Assembly (NCBI RefSeq): GCF_003992255.1
Contig: NZ_RQVA01000026.1
Span: 1 to 11,427 of the forward strand
Source of the DNA: F0422 sp003992255
Lineage (GTDB): Bacteria > Bacillota > Negativicutes > Veillonellales > Veillonellaceae
DNA length: 11,427 bases
Direction: 5' to 3'
In this document: one piece after another, positions 1 to 7,444 of the stretch
Numbering within the stretch: position 1 is the first letter of the stretch
Layout: the number at the start of each line of letters is the position of its first letter
The notes under the pieces: generated by a model
Told to the model about the DNA's origin: nothing
Seen by the model: the letters and a program-made list of their open reading frames with translations, nothing else
Database searches by the model: none
Program-made: the position numbers and the translations under genes

Positions 1-207
1 TCGTTTACAAGTTGGCATGACGAAGTAGTTAATGCTTTCCTATTACCATACTCTAACGGTTTTACAGAAGGTTGTAACAACAAAACTAAAGTATTGAAAC
101 GGAATAGCTATGGTGTTCGTCATTTCGGTCGATTTAGAGCTAGATTACTGATGATTTTGCCTAGTATCTACAACAAACCTGATATATCTGTATCTGTCGC
201 TGCATAG
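1..207 (+). CDS. ISL3-family transposase, C-terminal fragment (5' end outside window)
   Basis: An open frame enters from the left edge and gives 68 residues before a TAG at 205-207. It contains PYSNGFTEGCNNKTKVLKR (residues 16-34) followed by SYGVRHFGRFRAR (36-48). This is the hallmark C-terminal block of the DDE_Tnp_ISL3 family, in which the Glu of EGxNN is the last acid of the DDE catalytic triad. The enzyme would cut and rejoin the IS ends. There is no start codon because the gene begins upstream of the window. The visible part has no frameshift or internal stop, so the copy may be intact, but its integrity cannot be judged from one end. The family call is firm; subfamily and activity are unknown. 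Confidence 0.85.
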   Translation, partial: SFTSWHDEVVNAFLLPYSNGFTEGCNNKTKVLKRNSYGVRHFGRFRARLLMILPSIYNKPDISVSVAA

Positions 208-250
208 GCTATTAACTATATTATATGATAGTAGACTCTCCACAAAAAAA

Positions 251-318
251 GAAACATAAGTGGGGTTACTTTGTAGTGCCTAAAATTAGTTACATCCATT
301 GTATCTCACTTATGTTTC
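251..318. repeat. Long inverted repeat (12-bp perfect arms, 44-nt loop) inside the IS 3' region
   Basis: Arm gaaacataagtg at 251-262 is the exact reverse complement of cacttatgtttc at 307-318. G-U and G-C pairs could extend the stem by about three more steps inward. A run of seven A's precedes it (244-250) and an AT-rich stretch follows, so it could fold in transcripts of either strand. It lies downstream of the transposase stop. It may be a transcriptional insulator or terminator of the IS, or a remnant of a smaller palindromic element. The loop is too long for a typical intrinsic terminator and no U-run follows directly. Confidence 0.65.
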
Positions 319-382
319 CTAGTATTTTATTATATTTACATTTTTATACAGTTCTTATATTAAAGAAACTGAACAGATTAAT

Positions 383-410
383 TGCTGTCCCCAAAACTTG
401 ATAAAGAGCC
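383..410. repeat. Right terminal inverted repeat of the ISL3-type element
   Basis: The segment ending ctgtccccaaaacttgataaagagcc reads, on the other strand, GGCTCTTTATCAAG followed by TTTTGGGGACAG. This is typical of ISL3-family tips. The outer boundary at 410 follows from the GGCTC tip. The inner boundary is approximate because the matching left repeat is outside the window. An outward-facing TTGATA (398-403) lies in the repeat and could act as a -35 box for downstream genes, though I see no good -10 at 16-18 bp from it. Confidence 0.7.
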
Positions 411-492
411 TATTTTCTATGTAACTGTATATGCGATAGAAGGTTACATGATATACTTAAAAGTAGGAAAAGTGTACATAATGATTGAAGGT

Positions 493-498
493 AAGGAG
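493..498 (+). promoter_or_regulatory. Ribosome binding site that fixes the nfo start
   Basis: AAGGAG lies 6 nt upstream of the ATG at 505. Possible in-frame starts further upstream (for example TTG at 382, inside the IS end) lack a comparable site and would add residues with no counterpart in endonuclease IV, so the start is placed at 505. Confidence 0.85.
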
Positions 499-504
499 TT
501 ATAT

Positions 505-1350
505 ATGAGTCAATTAACAATTGGATGTCATTTATCCATTAGTAAAGGCTATTTACATATGGGGAAAGAGGCGCTGTCTATTGGGGCCAATACATTTCAA
601 TACTTTACAAGAAATCCACGAGGCGGTAAGGCTCGTGCCTTTGACGAAGCAGATATGAAAGCCTTAAATGCTTTCCTAACAGAACATCAATTTGGTAAAT
701 TATTAGGACATGCACCATACACCTTAAATGCTTGTGCGGTAGATCCAGGACTTCGTGAATTTGCAAAAAATTCTATGCGTGAAGATTTAGAGCGCTTGGA
801 ATATTTGCCAGGTCATTTATATAACTTTCACCCAGGCAGCCATGTGAAGCAAGGCGTAGATCAAGGTATTGAATATATTGTAGACATGTTAAATGAAGTA
901 ATTTTTCCAGGCATGAAAACCACAGTTCTATTAGAAGCCATGGCGGGAAAAGGCACCGAAGTAGGTCGTAACTTTGAAGAATTAGCACGCATCATTGATG
1001 GGGTGAAACACAAAGAATATATTGGCGTTTGTGTAGATACATGCCATATCCATGAAGGTGGGTACGATATTATTGAAAACTTAGAAGGTGTGCTAGAAGA
1101 GTTTGATCATTTTGTTGGTTTGGATAGAATTCATGCAGTGCATTTGAATGACTCGAAAAATCCTAGAGGGGCTCATAAAGATCGTCATGAAAAAATTGGG
1201 GAAGGCCATATTGGTATTGAAGCGATTGCTAATTTTATTACCCATCCAAAACTACGTCATCTACCATTCTATCTAGAAACACCAAATGAACTAGATGGAT
1301 ATGCGAAAGAAATTGCTATCTTACGGGAGATTTATGCAAACGAGGTGTAA
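505..1350 (+). CDS. nfo: Endonuclease IV (AP endonuclease)
   Basis: This is a 281-residue protein of the usual Nfo length (E. coli 285). Endonuclease IV cuts the DNA backbone 5' to abasic sites and removes blocked 3' ends in base-excision repair. It acts in the cytoplasm on the chromosome and uses three zinc ions. All nine metal ligands of the TIM-barrel fold can be placed: H69 (GHAPYTLN), H109 (NFHPGSH), E144 (LLEAMAGKG), D178 and H181 (CVDTCHIHEGGY), H213 (HLNDSK), D226 and H228 (KDRHEKIGEG) and E258 (LETPNE). The ATG at 505 follows AAGGAG. It is the first gene of a repair operon, and its stop is 2 nt before sbcD. The upstream region is interrupted by an IS end, so transcription may start in the 94 bp between them or come from the IS. 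No key residue is missing. Confidence 0.97.
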   Translation: MSQLTIGCHLSISKGYLHMGKEALSIGANTFQYFTRNPRGGKARAFDEADMKALNAFLTEHQFGKLLGHAPYTLNACAVDPGLREFAKNSMREDLERLEYLPGHLYNFHPGSHVKQGVDQGIEYIVDMLNEVIFPGMKTTVLLEAMAGKGTEVGRNFEELARIIDGVKHKEYIGVCVDTCHIHEGGYDIIENLEGVLEEFDHFVGLDRIHAVHLNDSKNPRGAHKDRHEKIGEGHIGIEAIANFITHPKLRHLPFYLETPNELDGYAKEIAILREIYANEV

Positions 1351-1352
1351 GT

Positions 1353-2711
1353 ATGCGCATACTACATACAGCAGACTGGCATTTAGGACGACTATTTTAT
1401 AATGAACATCTAACGACAGACCAAGCCCATGTGTTGGAACATCAATTCTTTCCGTTATTAAAAGATGAAAATATTGATTTAGTAGTACTGAGTGGTGATG
1501 TGTTTGACCGATCTGTACCGCCCATTGAAGCTATCGAGTTATGGGATTCAGTACTACATCGATTAGCCTTTACAGAAAAAATTCCTATGGTGGCTATTTC
1601 TGGGAATCATGACAGTGGTCCTCGTTTAGCGATGGGTCGCAGTGCTTGGGAGACACATGGTATACATCTCCTAGGGCATGCTCATCAAGGCATGCAACCC
1701 ATTACTTTTCAAGATGCGTATGGTCAACTCGATGTATGGGCCTTACCCTATGGAGAAGTGCGGGATATACAGAGTGAACTGAATCGATTAGGCGTGGTTG
1801 GTGAAAACGTAGAGTCTACAATACATATCGGATCTAGTAAGACTACAATGAAACGTCGAGGCCAATGTGAGTCAGCAAATTTATTTGCCTCTTTGAGTGA
1901 TGAAGATATTACCAATTCAGAGACCTCTTTTTGTAGAGTTAATGATGATATGTCTGGCTTTGACACTTTGGAAAGTGATGTAAGTGTTGATGCAAATACA
2001 TATAATTGGACTATTGCTGACGCCTATGAATGTTGGTCTGCCTATACAATGCGACGCTCTAAAGGGCACCGCAGTCTCTGTATGGCTCATGCTTTTGTAG
2101 CAGGTGGTGCTGAAAGTGAGTCCGAACGGCCTCTTTTGGTGGGTGGTTCTGGACAAGTGCCGACTACTGTGTTTAAGGACTTTCACTATACGGCACTGGG
2201 CCATTTACATAAACCGCAGAGAATTGGATCTGACCATATTCGCTATAGTGGCTCCTTGTTGACCTATTCCTTTGATGAGGTGGGATATAATAAAAGTTTC
2301 ACTATTGTTGATATGGATGGCAAAGGATCTACAACCATTAGTGAAATTTCTATTGTAGGGCGTCGTCAATTCGTGAGCCTCACAGGTTATTTTGATGATT
2401 TAATAGTTGATGAAAGTCTTCATGCACAACATCACAATGATTATGTAGAAGTGCGATTGTTAGATACAGCCCCTATAGTAGATGGGATGCGTCGATTGCG
2501 AAAAGTATTTCCTTATTGTATGCGATTAGAACTGGTGGGACGTATGGAAGTCGTTCGAGATACCACAGGTGCTAAACGTTTTAAAGAGCTAAATGAGCGA
2601 GATTTATTTGCCCAATTTGCCAAGGAAGCACGCAATGAAGAGCTTTCACAGGAAGAGTTAGCATATATGGAGACCTTGTGGCATCGCGTGTTAAGGGAGG
2701 ATGAAGCATGA
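1353..2711 (+). CDS. sbcD: SbcD, nuclease subunit of the SbcCD (Mre11-Rad50-type) complex
   Basis: SbcD is the Mn-dependent phosphoesterase that, with the SbcC ATPase, opens DNA hairpins and trims blocked double-strand ends. Calcineurin-like motifs appear in order: D8 and H10 (HTADWHLG), D49 (LSGDVFDR), N85-H86-D87 (SGNHDSG), H246 (MAHAFVAGG), and H284 and H286 (GHLH). At 452 residues it is longer than common SbcD proteins (about 380-400). The extra length falls mostly around residues 143-220, a Ser/Thr/Asp-rich stretch between the LPYGEVR block and the ADAYECWSAY helix. There is no frameshift and the downstream motifs stay in frame. GAGGTG at 1342-1347 precedes the ATG. The gene starts 2 nt after nfo, and its TGA overlaps the sbcC ATG (ATGA), so translation is probably coupled. 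Confidence 0.95.
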   Translation: MRILHTADWHLGRLFYNEHLTTDQAHVLEHQFFPLLKDENIDLVVLSGDVFDRSVPPIEAIELWDSVLHRLAFTEKIPMVAISGNHDSGPRLAMGRSAWETHGIHLLGHAHQGMQPITFQDAYGQLDVWALPYGEVRDIQSELNRLGVVGENVESTIHIGSSKTTMKRRGQCESANLFASLSDEDITNSETSFCRVNDDMSGFDTLESDVSVDANTYNWTIADAYECWSAYTMRRSKGHRSLCMAHAFVAGGAESESERPLLVGGSGQVPTTVFKDFHYTALGHLHKPQRIGSDHIRYSGSLLTYSFDEVGYNKSFTIVDMDGKGSTTISEISIVGRRQFVSLTGYFDDLIVDESLHAQHHNDYVEVRLLDTAPIVDGMRRLRKVFPYCMRLELVGRMEVVRDTTGAKRFKELNERDLFAQFAKEARNEELSQEELAYMETLWHRVLREDEA

Positions 2712-5700
2712 GACCCTTACGATTAGAAATGACTGCCTTCGGGCCATACCCAAAAGAAGTAATCTTAGATTTTGCTATTCTTGCAAATCAATCGATGTTT
2801 CTGATTACAGGACCTACAGGATCAGGAAAAACAAGTATATTAGATGCCATTGTGTATGCTTTATATGGTCAAACCAGTGGTGGTCTTCGCGATGGATCAG
2901 ATATGCGTAGTGATTATGCAGATACTACTACCCCTACATCAGTGATGTTTGAGTTTCAGGTAGGTGATCATCGGTATCGAATGGAGCGAACACCGAAACA
3001 AGAATTGCAGAAAAAGCGTGGTACAGGTACACGAACAGTATTAGCTACGGCCTCTATCAGTGAATGGAGGGATGATGCATGGAAATTACTCACTACGAAA
3101 GCTCAAGAAATTCGTGACTATGTGCAACAGATTATCGGGTTTCGGGTGGATCAATTTTTGCAAGTCGTTTTATTGCCACAAGGTGATTTTAGAAAACTGT
3201 TAGTAGCACCTACATCAGAACGGGAAATATTGCTACATACGATTTTTAAAACATCTATCTATAAACGCATGCAAGATGTACTGAAAGAAGAACTAGCGGA
3301 GTCCACCGTAGGAATTCAAGATACATTACAAAAAGTAGACATTTTATTGGGCACCTATAAGGTGAATACTTTGCAGGACTTAGTAGCGTTAGTAGAAGAA
3401 GAACGTAAGCTGTTAATTGCTCGTGAAGGAGAACGCAAGGAGAAACAAGAACAATATGAATCTTTGCAAACTGCCTATACAAAGTATGAAGCCTACACTC
3501 ATTTGCTAGCTCGCAAGGATCAACATAGTAAGGTGTTAGCTAGTCACAAAGCGGGAGAAAGAGAACATATTGCATTAGGGGAAACCATTGACCGTTGGGA
3601 ACGACTGCAAGAAGTTCGGAGGTCTATAAAAGACTATGATAGATTGCAAGATATTTTTAGAACGGACAATGAAAAATTAGAAGCCTTGAAAATATCGTTG
3701 CAGTTCGTGGAAGGAGGTTTACAAACCTTAGAGTCTAAGTGGAAACAGGTAGTAGCTCAAGAGGAAACGTATGCAAAGCAACAAGAGCAATACCACCAAT
3801 TACAGGCCTTACAACAAGAAGTGGAACAGTATCGTGAATTGTTTGAGAAGCAGATGGTATTGGCCTCAGATCGAGAGCAAAAGGTAGAGCAACAGAAGAC
3901 ATTGCAACAGCTATTAGCAACAAGTCGTGCAGAGTTAGATGTACATCGTAATACTGTGGGAAAGATGAATCTAGAGTTGCAAAGTTATGCATCATTAGGT
4001 GAGGAAAAATTATGTGCTAGCGAATTACGGTCTTGGTGGGAATCTATCAAGGGCGTAGTAGAAAAACTACGTGTCCTTTGGGAGCATCGAGTGATTCAGG
4101 AGGCGCAATTGGAAGAGGCTCGGAAGGTCTGTATGACGAGAGAAGGTATGTACCATCATAACGAGCAATTGTTGCGACAACACCAAGCCTATGAAGTGAG
4201 TTTGCAAATAGAAGAGCAAGTGCCGTGTCCTGTCTGTGGTTCCTTAGAACATCCACAATTAGCACAAGCTCCATCGGAAGAGATTGTGCGAGAAACGGTA
4301 GACCGCCTCCGCCAAGAGTTTCAAGAAAGTCAAACACAGGTGGTTACATTACAAACTAAATTAACACACAGTGAACAAGAAGTGGAACAGTATGGTAGAG
4401 AATGGAGTCGCCTATGCGAGGCGTATCCAAAGGTAATAGAGACCGTACGAAGAGATTCTTTAATACATCTTGGGGATAGTTTACAAGCAGCGTCGGAAGC
4501 TTTGAAAGTAGCAGTGATAGAAGATCGTATCCAATGGTGGAAAACAGCTGTTGATGAAGAAGTCATTGATCAAGGTTTTAAAGATATACAAAAAGAGTTA
4601 GGGATTGCAGAAATCACAAAACTAGAGTTGGAAGAACGCTTAAGAACACTGCAGAACACATTACAAACAGAAGAAGCTAGCCTTCATGCAAGAGAACTAG
4701 AATTGACAGTCTTAGAGGGTCAGTTAGAGTCAGTTACGCAGGAATTACAGCACATAACGATAGAAATGCGTCGTATTGAAACTAGCATCGCTCCTTTTAC
4801 GGTGGATACATATATGGCCGAAGTGAAAAAACTAGCAGAGTCTTTGAAACAGTATGAATCGGATTGTAAAGCAATAAATGAGGAACGACAAGCGAGTCAG
4901 GAGAAACGGACTGTACTCTACGCCCAAGTAAAAGCACTAAAAGAACAGCAAGTTCGTATGATACAGGACATGGAGACGTTGAGTCTAGAAATTGAACAGG
5001 TATTACAAGAAGAATCACTCACCATGGATACGTTTAAAGAACAATCTGACACATTTGATAAATTACCAAAGTGGAAAGATACTTTTAGTGCCTATGTCAA
5101 TGAATCGTTGCGATTAACATCACTCTTAGAAGAAGTGGAGCAGAATATGGCTGCCTATATCACAGTGCCAAAGGAAATCTCCAAGGAATCAGTAGATAGT
5201 TTACAACAAGAATTAAAAGACTTAGGAGAAGCTATCGGCACTCTAAAATCGCAAGTGATAGGTAAAGAAAAATCGATTCAAGAGATTTCTGATTTAGAAG
5301 CGGCTACTAAAGAGCTGTCAGGACGTCGGACCTTTATCTTCGGCTTAGCCGATTTAGCCAATGGTGGCGACACGGGCATGAAAGGTGTGAGCTTTGAACG
5401 GTATGTGCTAGGTGCTATCTTAGAAGAAGTATTGAGTGCGGCGAACTTACGACTTCATGATATGAGCCGTGGGCGCTATCGCTTGGAACGATCCTTAGAA
5501 GAAGGTGGCCGTGGCGCGCGAGGACTAGACATTGCAGTCTTTGATTCCTATACGGGGGCAAGCCGTCCTGCAAACACTCTATCCGGTGGAGAAACTTTCT
5601 TGGCATCCTTAGGACTTGCTATGGGTTTGGCGGATGTTATCCAATCCTATGCGGGAGGTATTCATCTAGATACTATGTTTATTGATGAAGGCTTTGGTAC

Positions 5701-5872
5701 ATTAGACCTAGATACGTTAGATGTGGCTATGGAAACATTGGTGGCATTACAATCCCAAGGTCGATTGGTGGGGATTATATCTCATGTGCCAGAATTACAA
5801 CAACAAATTGGTGCACACTTGGTAGTGGCAAAAACCGATGAGGGAAGCAGAGCCTACTTTCAGGTGCAATGA
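2708..5872 (+). CDS. sbcC: SbcC, ATPase and coiled-coil subunit of the SbcCD nuclease
   Basis: This is a 1054-residue SMC/Rad50-like ATPase of normal family length. The N-terminal half-ATPase has Walker A GPTGSGKT at 35-42. Two long Glu/Gln/Lys-rich coiled-coil arms (about 190-490 and 530-830) flank a zinc hook CPVC at 507-510, where two SbcC chains join through one zinc ion. The C-terminal half has the signature LSGGE at 958-962, Walker B with D993-E994 (MFIDEGFGTLD) and a late switch histidine in IISHVPEL. ATP binding closes the two lobes onto SbcD and DNA. The start ATG overlaps the sbcD stop by 4 nt and has GGGAGG at 2695-2700. All catalytic motifs are present and I see no truncation. No clear terminator follows; the next promoter starts right after the stop. 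Confidence 0.97.
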   Translation: MRPLRLEMTAFGPYPKEVILDFAILANQSMFLITGPTGSGKTSILDAIVYALYGQTSGGLRDGSDMRSDYADTTTPTSVMFEFQVGDHRYRMERTPKQELQKKRGTGTRTVLATASISEWRDDAWKLLTTKAQEIRDYVQQIIGFRVDQFLQVVLLPQGDFRKLLVAPTSEREILLHTIFKTSIYKRMQDVLKEELAESTVGIQDTLQKVDILLGTYKVNTLQDLVALVEEERKLLIAREGERKEKQEQYESLQTAYTKYEAYTHLLARKDQHSKVLASHKAGEREHIALGETIDRWERLQEVRRSIKDYDRLQDIFRTDNEKLEALKISLQFVEGGLQTLESKWKQVVAQEETYAKQQEQYHQLQALQQEVEQYRELFEKQMVLASDREQKVEQQKTLQQLLATSRAELDVHRNTVGKMNLELQSYASLGEEKLCASELRSWWESIKGVVEKLRVLWEHRVIQEAQLEEARKVCMTREGMYHHNEQLLRQHQAYEVSLQIEEQVPCPVCGSLEHPQLAQAPSEEIVRETVDRLRQEFQESQTQVVTLQTKLTHSEQEVEQYGREWSRLCEAYPKVIETVRRDSLIHLGDSLQAASEALKVAVIEDRIQWWKTAVDEEVIDQGFKDIQKELGIAEITKLELEERLRTLQNTLQTEEASLHARELELTVLEGQLESVTQELQHITIEMRRIETSIAPFTVDTYMAEVKKLAESLKQYESDCKAINEERQASQEKRTVLYAQVKALKEQQVRMIQDMETLSLEIEQVLQEESLTMDTFKEQSDTFDKLPKWKDTFSAYVNESLRLTSLLEEVEQNMAAYITVPKEISKESVDSLQQELKDLGEAIGTLKSQVIGKEKSIQEISDLEAATKELSGRRTFIFGLADLANGGDTGMKGVSFERYVLGAILEEVLSAANLRLHDMSRGRYRLERSLEEGGRGARGLDIAVFDSYTGASRPANTLSGGETFLASLGLAMGLADVIQSYAGGIHLDTMFIDEGFGTLDLDTLDVAMETLVALQSQGRLVGIISHVPELQQQIGAHLVVAKTDEGSRAYFQVQ

Positions 5873-5901
5873 TTGTATTCCCGTAGTACCTATGTTAGAA
5901 T
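5873..5901 (+). promoter_or_regulatory. Probable sigma-A promoter with extended -10 for the five-gene operon
   Basis: TTGTAT (5873-5878) is followed by a 17-bp spacer and TAGAAT (5896-5901). TG at 5893-5894 gives the extended -10 form TGnTAGAAT. It begins at the first base after the sbcC stop and would give a leader of roughly 28 nt before the ATG at 5936. The -35 is weak, so the extended -10 is the main support. Confidence 0.6.
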
Positions 5902-5935
5902 AATACTGTTATTTACTAGGAATTAAGGAGGAAGT

Positions 5936-6310
5936 ATGAAATTTAGCTTTGCTCATAATAATATTAATGTGAAAGATTTGGATAAAAGTTTATCCTTTTA
6001 CAAAGAAGCATTAGGATTAGAAGAGGTAGATCATATTGATGGAGAAGATGGAGCTTTCAAAATTGTCTATTTAGGAGATGGTACCAATCCACATCGTTTG
6101 GAGTTAACTTGGTTGCGTGATTGGGATTGCCCATACAATTTAGGTGATAATGAATTCCATGTGGCATTCTATGTAGACGATTATGAAGGAGCTTTGGCTA
6201 AACATAAGGCTATGAATTGTGTAGTCTATGAAAATGAAGCGATGGGCATTTATTTTATTGCTGATCCAGATGGATATTGGACTGAAATTATCCCAGCAGG
6301 AGCCTATTAA
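5936..6310 (+). CDS. Glyoxalase I-like protein (VOC superfamily, lactoylglutathione lyase type)
   Basis: This is a 124-residue protein of the length and two-module beta-alpha-beta-beta-beta layout of GloA-type glyoxalase I. Such enzymes convert the hemithioacetal of methylglyoxal and a thiol into a thioester, clearing a toxic by-product of sugar metabolism. The four metal ligands of nickel-type GloA can be placed: H7 (FAHNNINVKD), E56 (RLELTW), H75 (EFHVAFYV) and E117 (WTEIIP). YVDDYEGALAKH and ADPDGYW are also typical. A strong AAGGAGG at 5925-5931 precedes the ATG. It is first in its operon and the next gene begins 1 nt after its stop. Whether the thiol is glutathione or another low-molecular-weight thiol cannot be told, and other VOC lyases have the same ligand set, so I give no gene symbol. 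Confidence 0.85.
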   Translation: MKFSFAHNNINVKDLDKSLSFYKEALGLEEVDHIDGEDGAFKIVYLGDGTNPHRLELTWLRDWDCPYNLGDNEFHVAFYVDDYEGALAKHKAMNCVVYENEAMGIYFIADPDGYWTEIIPAGAY

Positions 6311-6311
6311 T

Positions 6312-7013
6312 ATGGAGCATATGTTAACACGCCTACAATGGTTAGTAGGGGAAGAAAAAATTAAAGCTTTGCAAGGTAAAAAAGTCCTTCTATTTGGATG
6401 TGGCGGTGTTGGCTCTTTTGCATTAGAAGCGTTAGTGCGTTCTGGAGTAGGTCATATTGTCATTGTTGATGGCGATCAAGTGACGGTGAGTAATATCAAT
6501 CGTCAGCTCATTGCCTTGCCGAGCACTGTTGGCCAACGTAAGGTAGAGGTGGCAAAAGAGCGAGCGTTAGCTATTAACCCTAATCTACATATTGAGGCTT
6601 ATGATATGGTCTATACTGGTGAAAGTCATCCAACTTTCATCACTGATATAGCCCCGGATTTTGTGATTGATGCTATCGATATGGTAAGTGCTAAACTATC
6701 CATCATCGAAACGTGTTATAATAGTCATATACTTTGTATATCTTCTATGGGGACGGGCAATAAAATGTGGCCGGACCAATTGAAGATTACAGATATTAGT
6801 AAGACCCATACATGCCCATTGGCGAAGGTGATGCGTAAAGAATTACGCCGTCGTGGCATTAAAAAGCAAGCTGTATTATTTTCGACAGAACAACCGATGA
6901 CACCGAACCGTGATGATGATTCTAGAAGTCCAGGTTCCTGTGGATTTGTTCCTTCTGTAGCAGGATTGCATTTAGCGGGTCACGTGATTAGAACTTTTTT
7001 GGAGGTACAGTAA
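6312..7013 (+). CDS. tcdA: TcdA-like tRNA threonylcarbamoyladenosine dehydratase (ThiF/MoeB/E1 superfamily)
   Basis: This is a 233-residue E1-like adenylating enzyme, somewhat shorter than E. coli TcdA (268). TcdA uses ATP to cyclise t6A37 in ANN-decoding tRNAs to ct6A. The nucleotide-binding loop GCGGVGS is at 29-35 with D53 and D55 following. The E1 motif NINRQ is at 61-65 and K77 in GQRKVEV. Family-typical DAIDMVSAKL, SSMGTGNKMWP, KTHTCPLAKVMRKELRRRGI and SPGSCGFVPSVAGL follow. The start at 6312 is preferred because AGGAG at 6298-6302 is 9 nt upstream; an internal ATG at 6321 is only 9 nt further on and has no properly spaced site. It lies 1 nt after the glyoxalase gene, and its TAA shares one base with the next ATG. 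ThiF or MoeB roles are less likely because of the TcdA-type C-terminus and lack of thiamine or molybdopterin neighbours. Confidence 0.88.
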   Translation: MEHMLTRLQWLVGEEKIKALQGKKVLLFGCGGVGSFALEALVRSGVGHIVIVDGDQVTVSNINRQLIALPSTVGQRKVEVAKERALAINPNLHIEAYDMVYTGESHPTFITDIAPDFVIDAIDMVSAKLSIIETCYNSHILCISSMGTGNKMWPDQLKITDISKTHTCPLAKVMRKELRRRGIKKQAVLFSTEQPMTPNRDDDSRSPGSCGFVPSVAGLHLAGHVIRTFLEVQ

Positions 7014-7444
7014 TGAAAAAAGCAATTATTCATATGGAATACGGTGACATTGTTATCGAATTATTTGAAAACGAAGCTCCTGGTACAGTAGCTAACTTTA
7101 TAAAATTGATTAAAGAAGGTTTCTATGACACATTGAAATTCCATCGTGTTATCCCAGGCTTCGTAGCACAAGGTGGCTGCCCAATGGGTACTGGTGTAGG
7201 TGGTCCTGGGTATACAATCCCTTGCGAAACTGAAGGTAACCCACACAAACACGTTCGTGGCGCTTTGTCCATGGCACATCGTGGACCTAACACGGGTGGT
7301 AGCCAATTTTTTATCGTATACGAACCACAACCTCATTTGAATGGAGTTCATACAGTATTCGGTCAAGTCATCGAAGGTATGGATGTAGTCGATAAAATCC
7401 AACAAGGCGACCGTATGCAAACTGTTGAGGTCGTAGAGGACTAA
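7013..7444 (+). CDS. Cyclophilin-type peptidyl-prolyl cis-trans isomerase
   Basis: This is a compact 143-residue cyclophilin that speeds cis-trans isomerisation of X-Pro bonds. The catalytic block is FHRVIPGFVAQGG (43-55, with R45 as the active-site arginine and Q53). The conserved MAHRGPNTGGSQFFIV region (88-102) and HTVFGQVIEGMDVVD (113-127) follow. There is no signal peptide or lipobox, so it should act in the cytoplasm. GGAGGT at 7001-7006 is 6 nt upstream of the ATG. The start shares a base with the tcdA stop, and the end shares a base with the next start. By eye it favours CGT and GGT codons and AAC more than its neighbours, suggesting high expression. Substrates are unknown. Confidence 0.95.
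   Translation: MKKAIIHMEYGDIVIELFENEAPGTVANFIKLIKEGFYDTLKFHRVIPGFVAQGGCPMGTGVGGPGYTIPCETEGNPHKHVRGALSMAHRGPNTGGSQFFIVYEPQPHLNGVHTVFGQVIEGMDVVDKIQQGDRMQTVEVVED

Larger units (their letters stand above)
1..410 (+). mobile_element. Right-hand end of an ISL3-family insertion sequence (left part outside window)
   Basis: The element is called from two linked observations: a transposase C-terminus at 1-207 and a terminal inverted repeat whose outer end is GAGCC at 406-410. Read inward on the opposite strand the end begins GGCTCTTTATCAAG, which matches the GGCTCTTT-type tips of ISL3 elements. ISL3 elements usually make 8-bp target duplications, so 411-418 (tattttct) would be the right copy. The left end is not in the window, so this is inference. 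About 200 nt separate the transposase stop from the tip, which is long for an IS, and a large stem-loop lies there. The element sits 94 bp upstream of the nfo start, so the native nfo promoter region may have been displaced. Confidence 0.8.

Noticed and set aside
454..482. nfo promoter with CATAAT (477-482) as -10
   Set aside because: The -10 is good, but the matching -35 (TACTTA, 454-459) is poor and the start would lie very close to the ribosome binding site; too weak to annotate.
382..504. N-terminal extension of endonuclease IV from a TTG at 382
   Set aside because: It begins inside the IS inverted repeat, lacks a good ribosome binding site and adds residues unlike any Nfo; ATG 505 has AAGGAG and matches the family N-terminus.
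1748..2204. Minus-strand frames over the SbcD insertion
   Set aside because: They have no plausible ribosome binding sites or recognisable motifs and lie opposite a continuous, motif-bearing gene.
3200..5100. Repeated Glu/Gln/Lys-rich segments in SbcC as possible internal repeats or recombination
   Set aside because: This is the expected coiled-coil composition of SbcC arms on either side of the zinc hook.
6228..6311. Longer TcdA starting inside the glyoxalase gene
   Set aside because: The extra residues overlap a well-supported gene in another frame and do not resemble TcdA; ATG 6312 has a suitable ribosome binding site.
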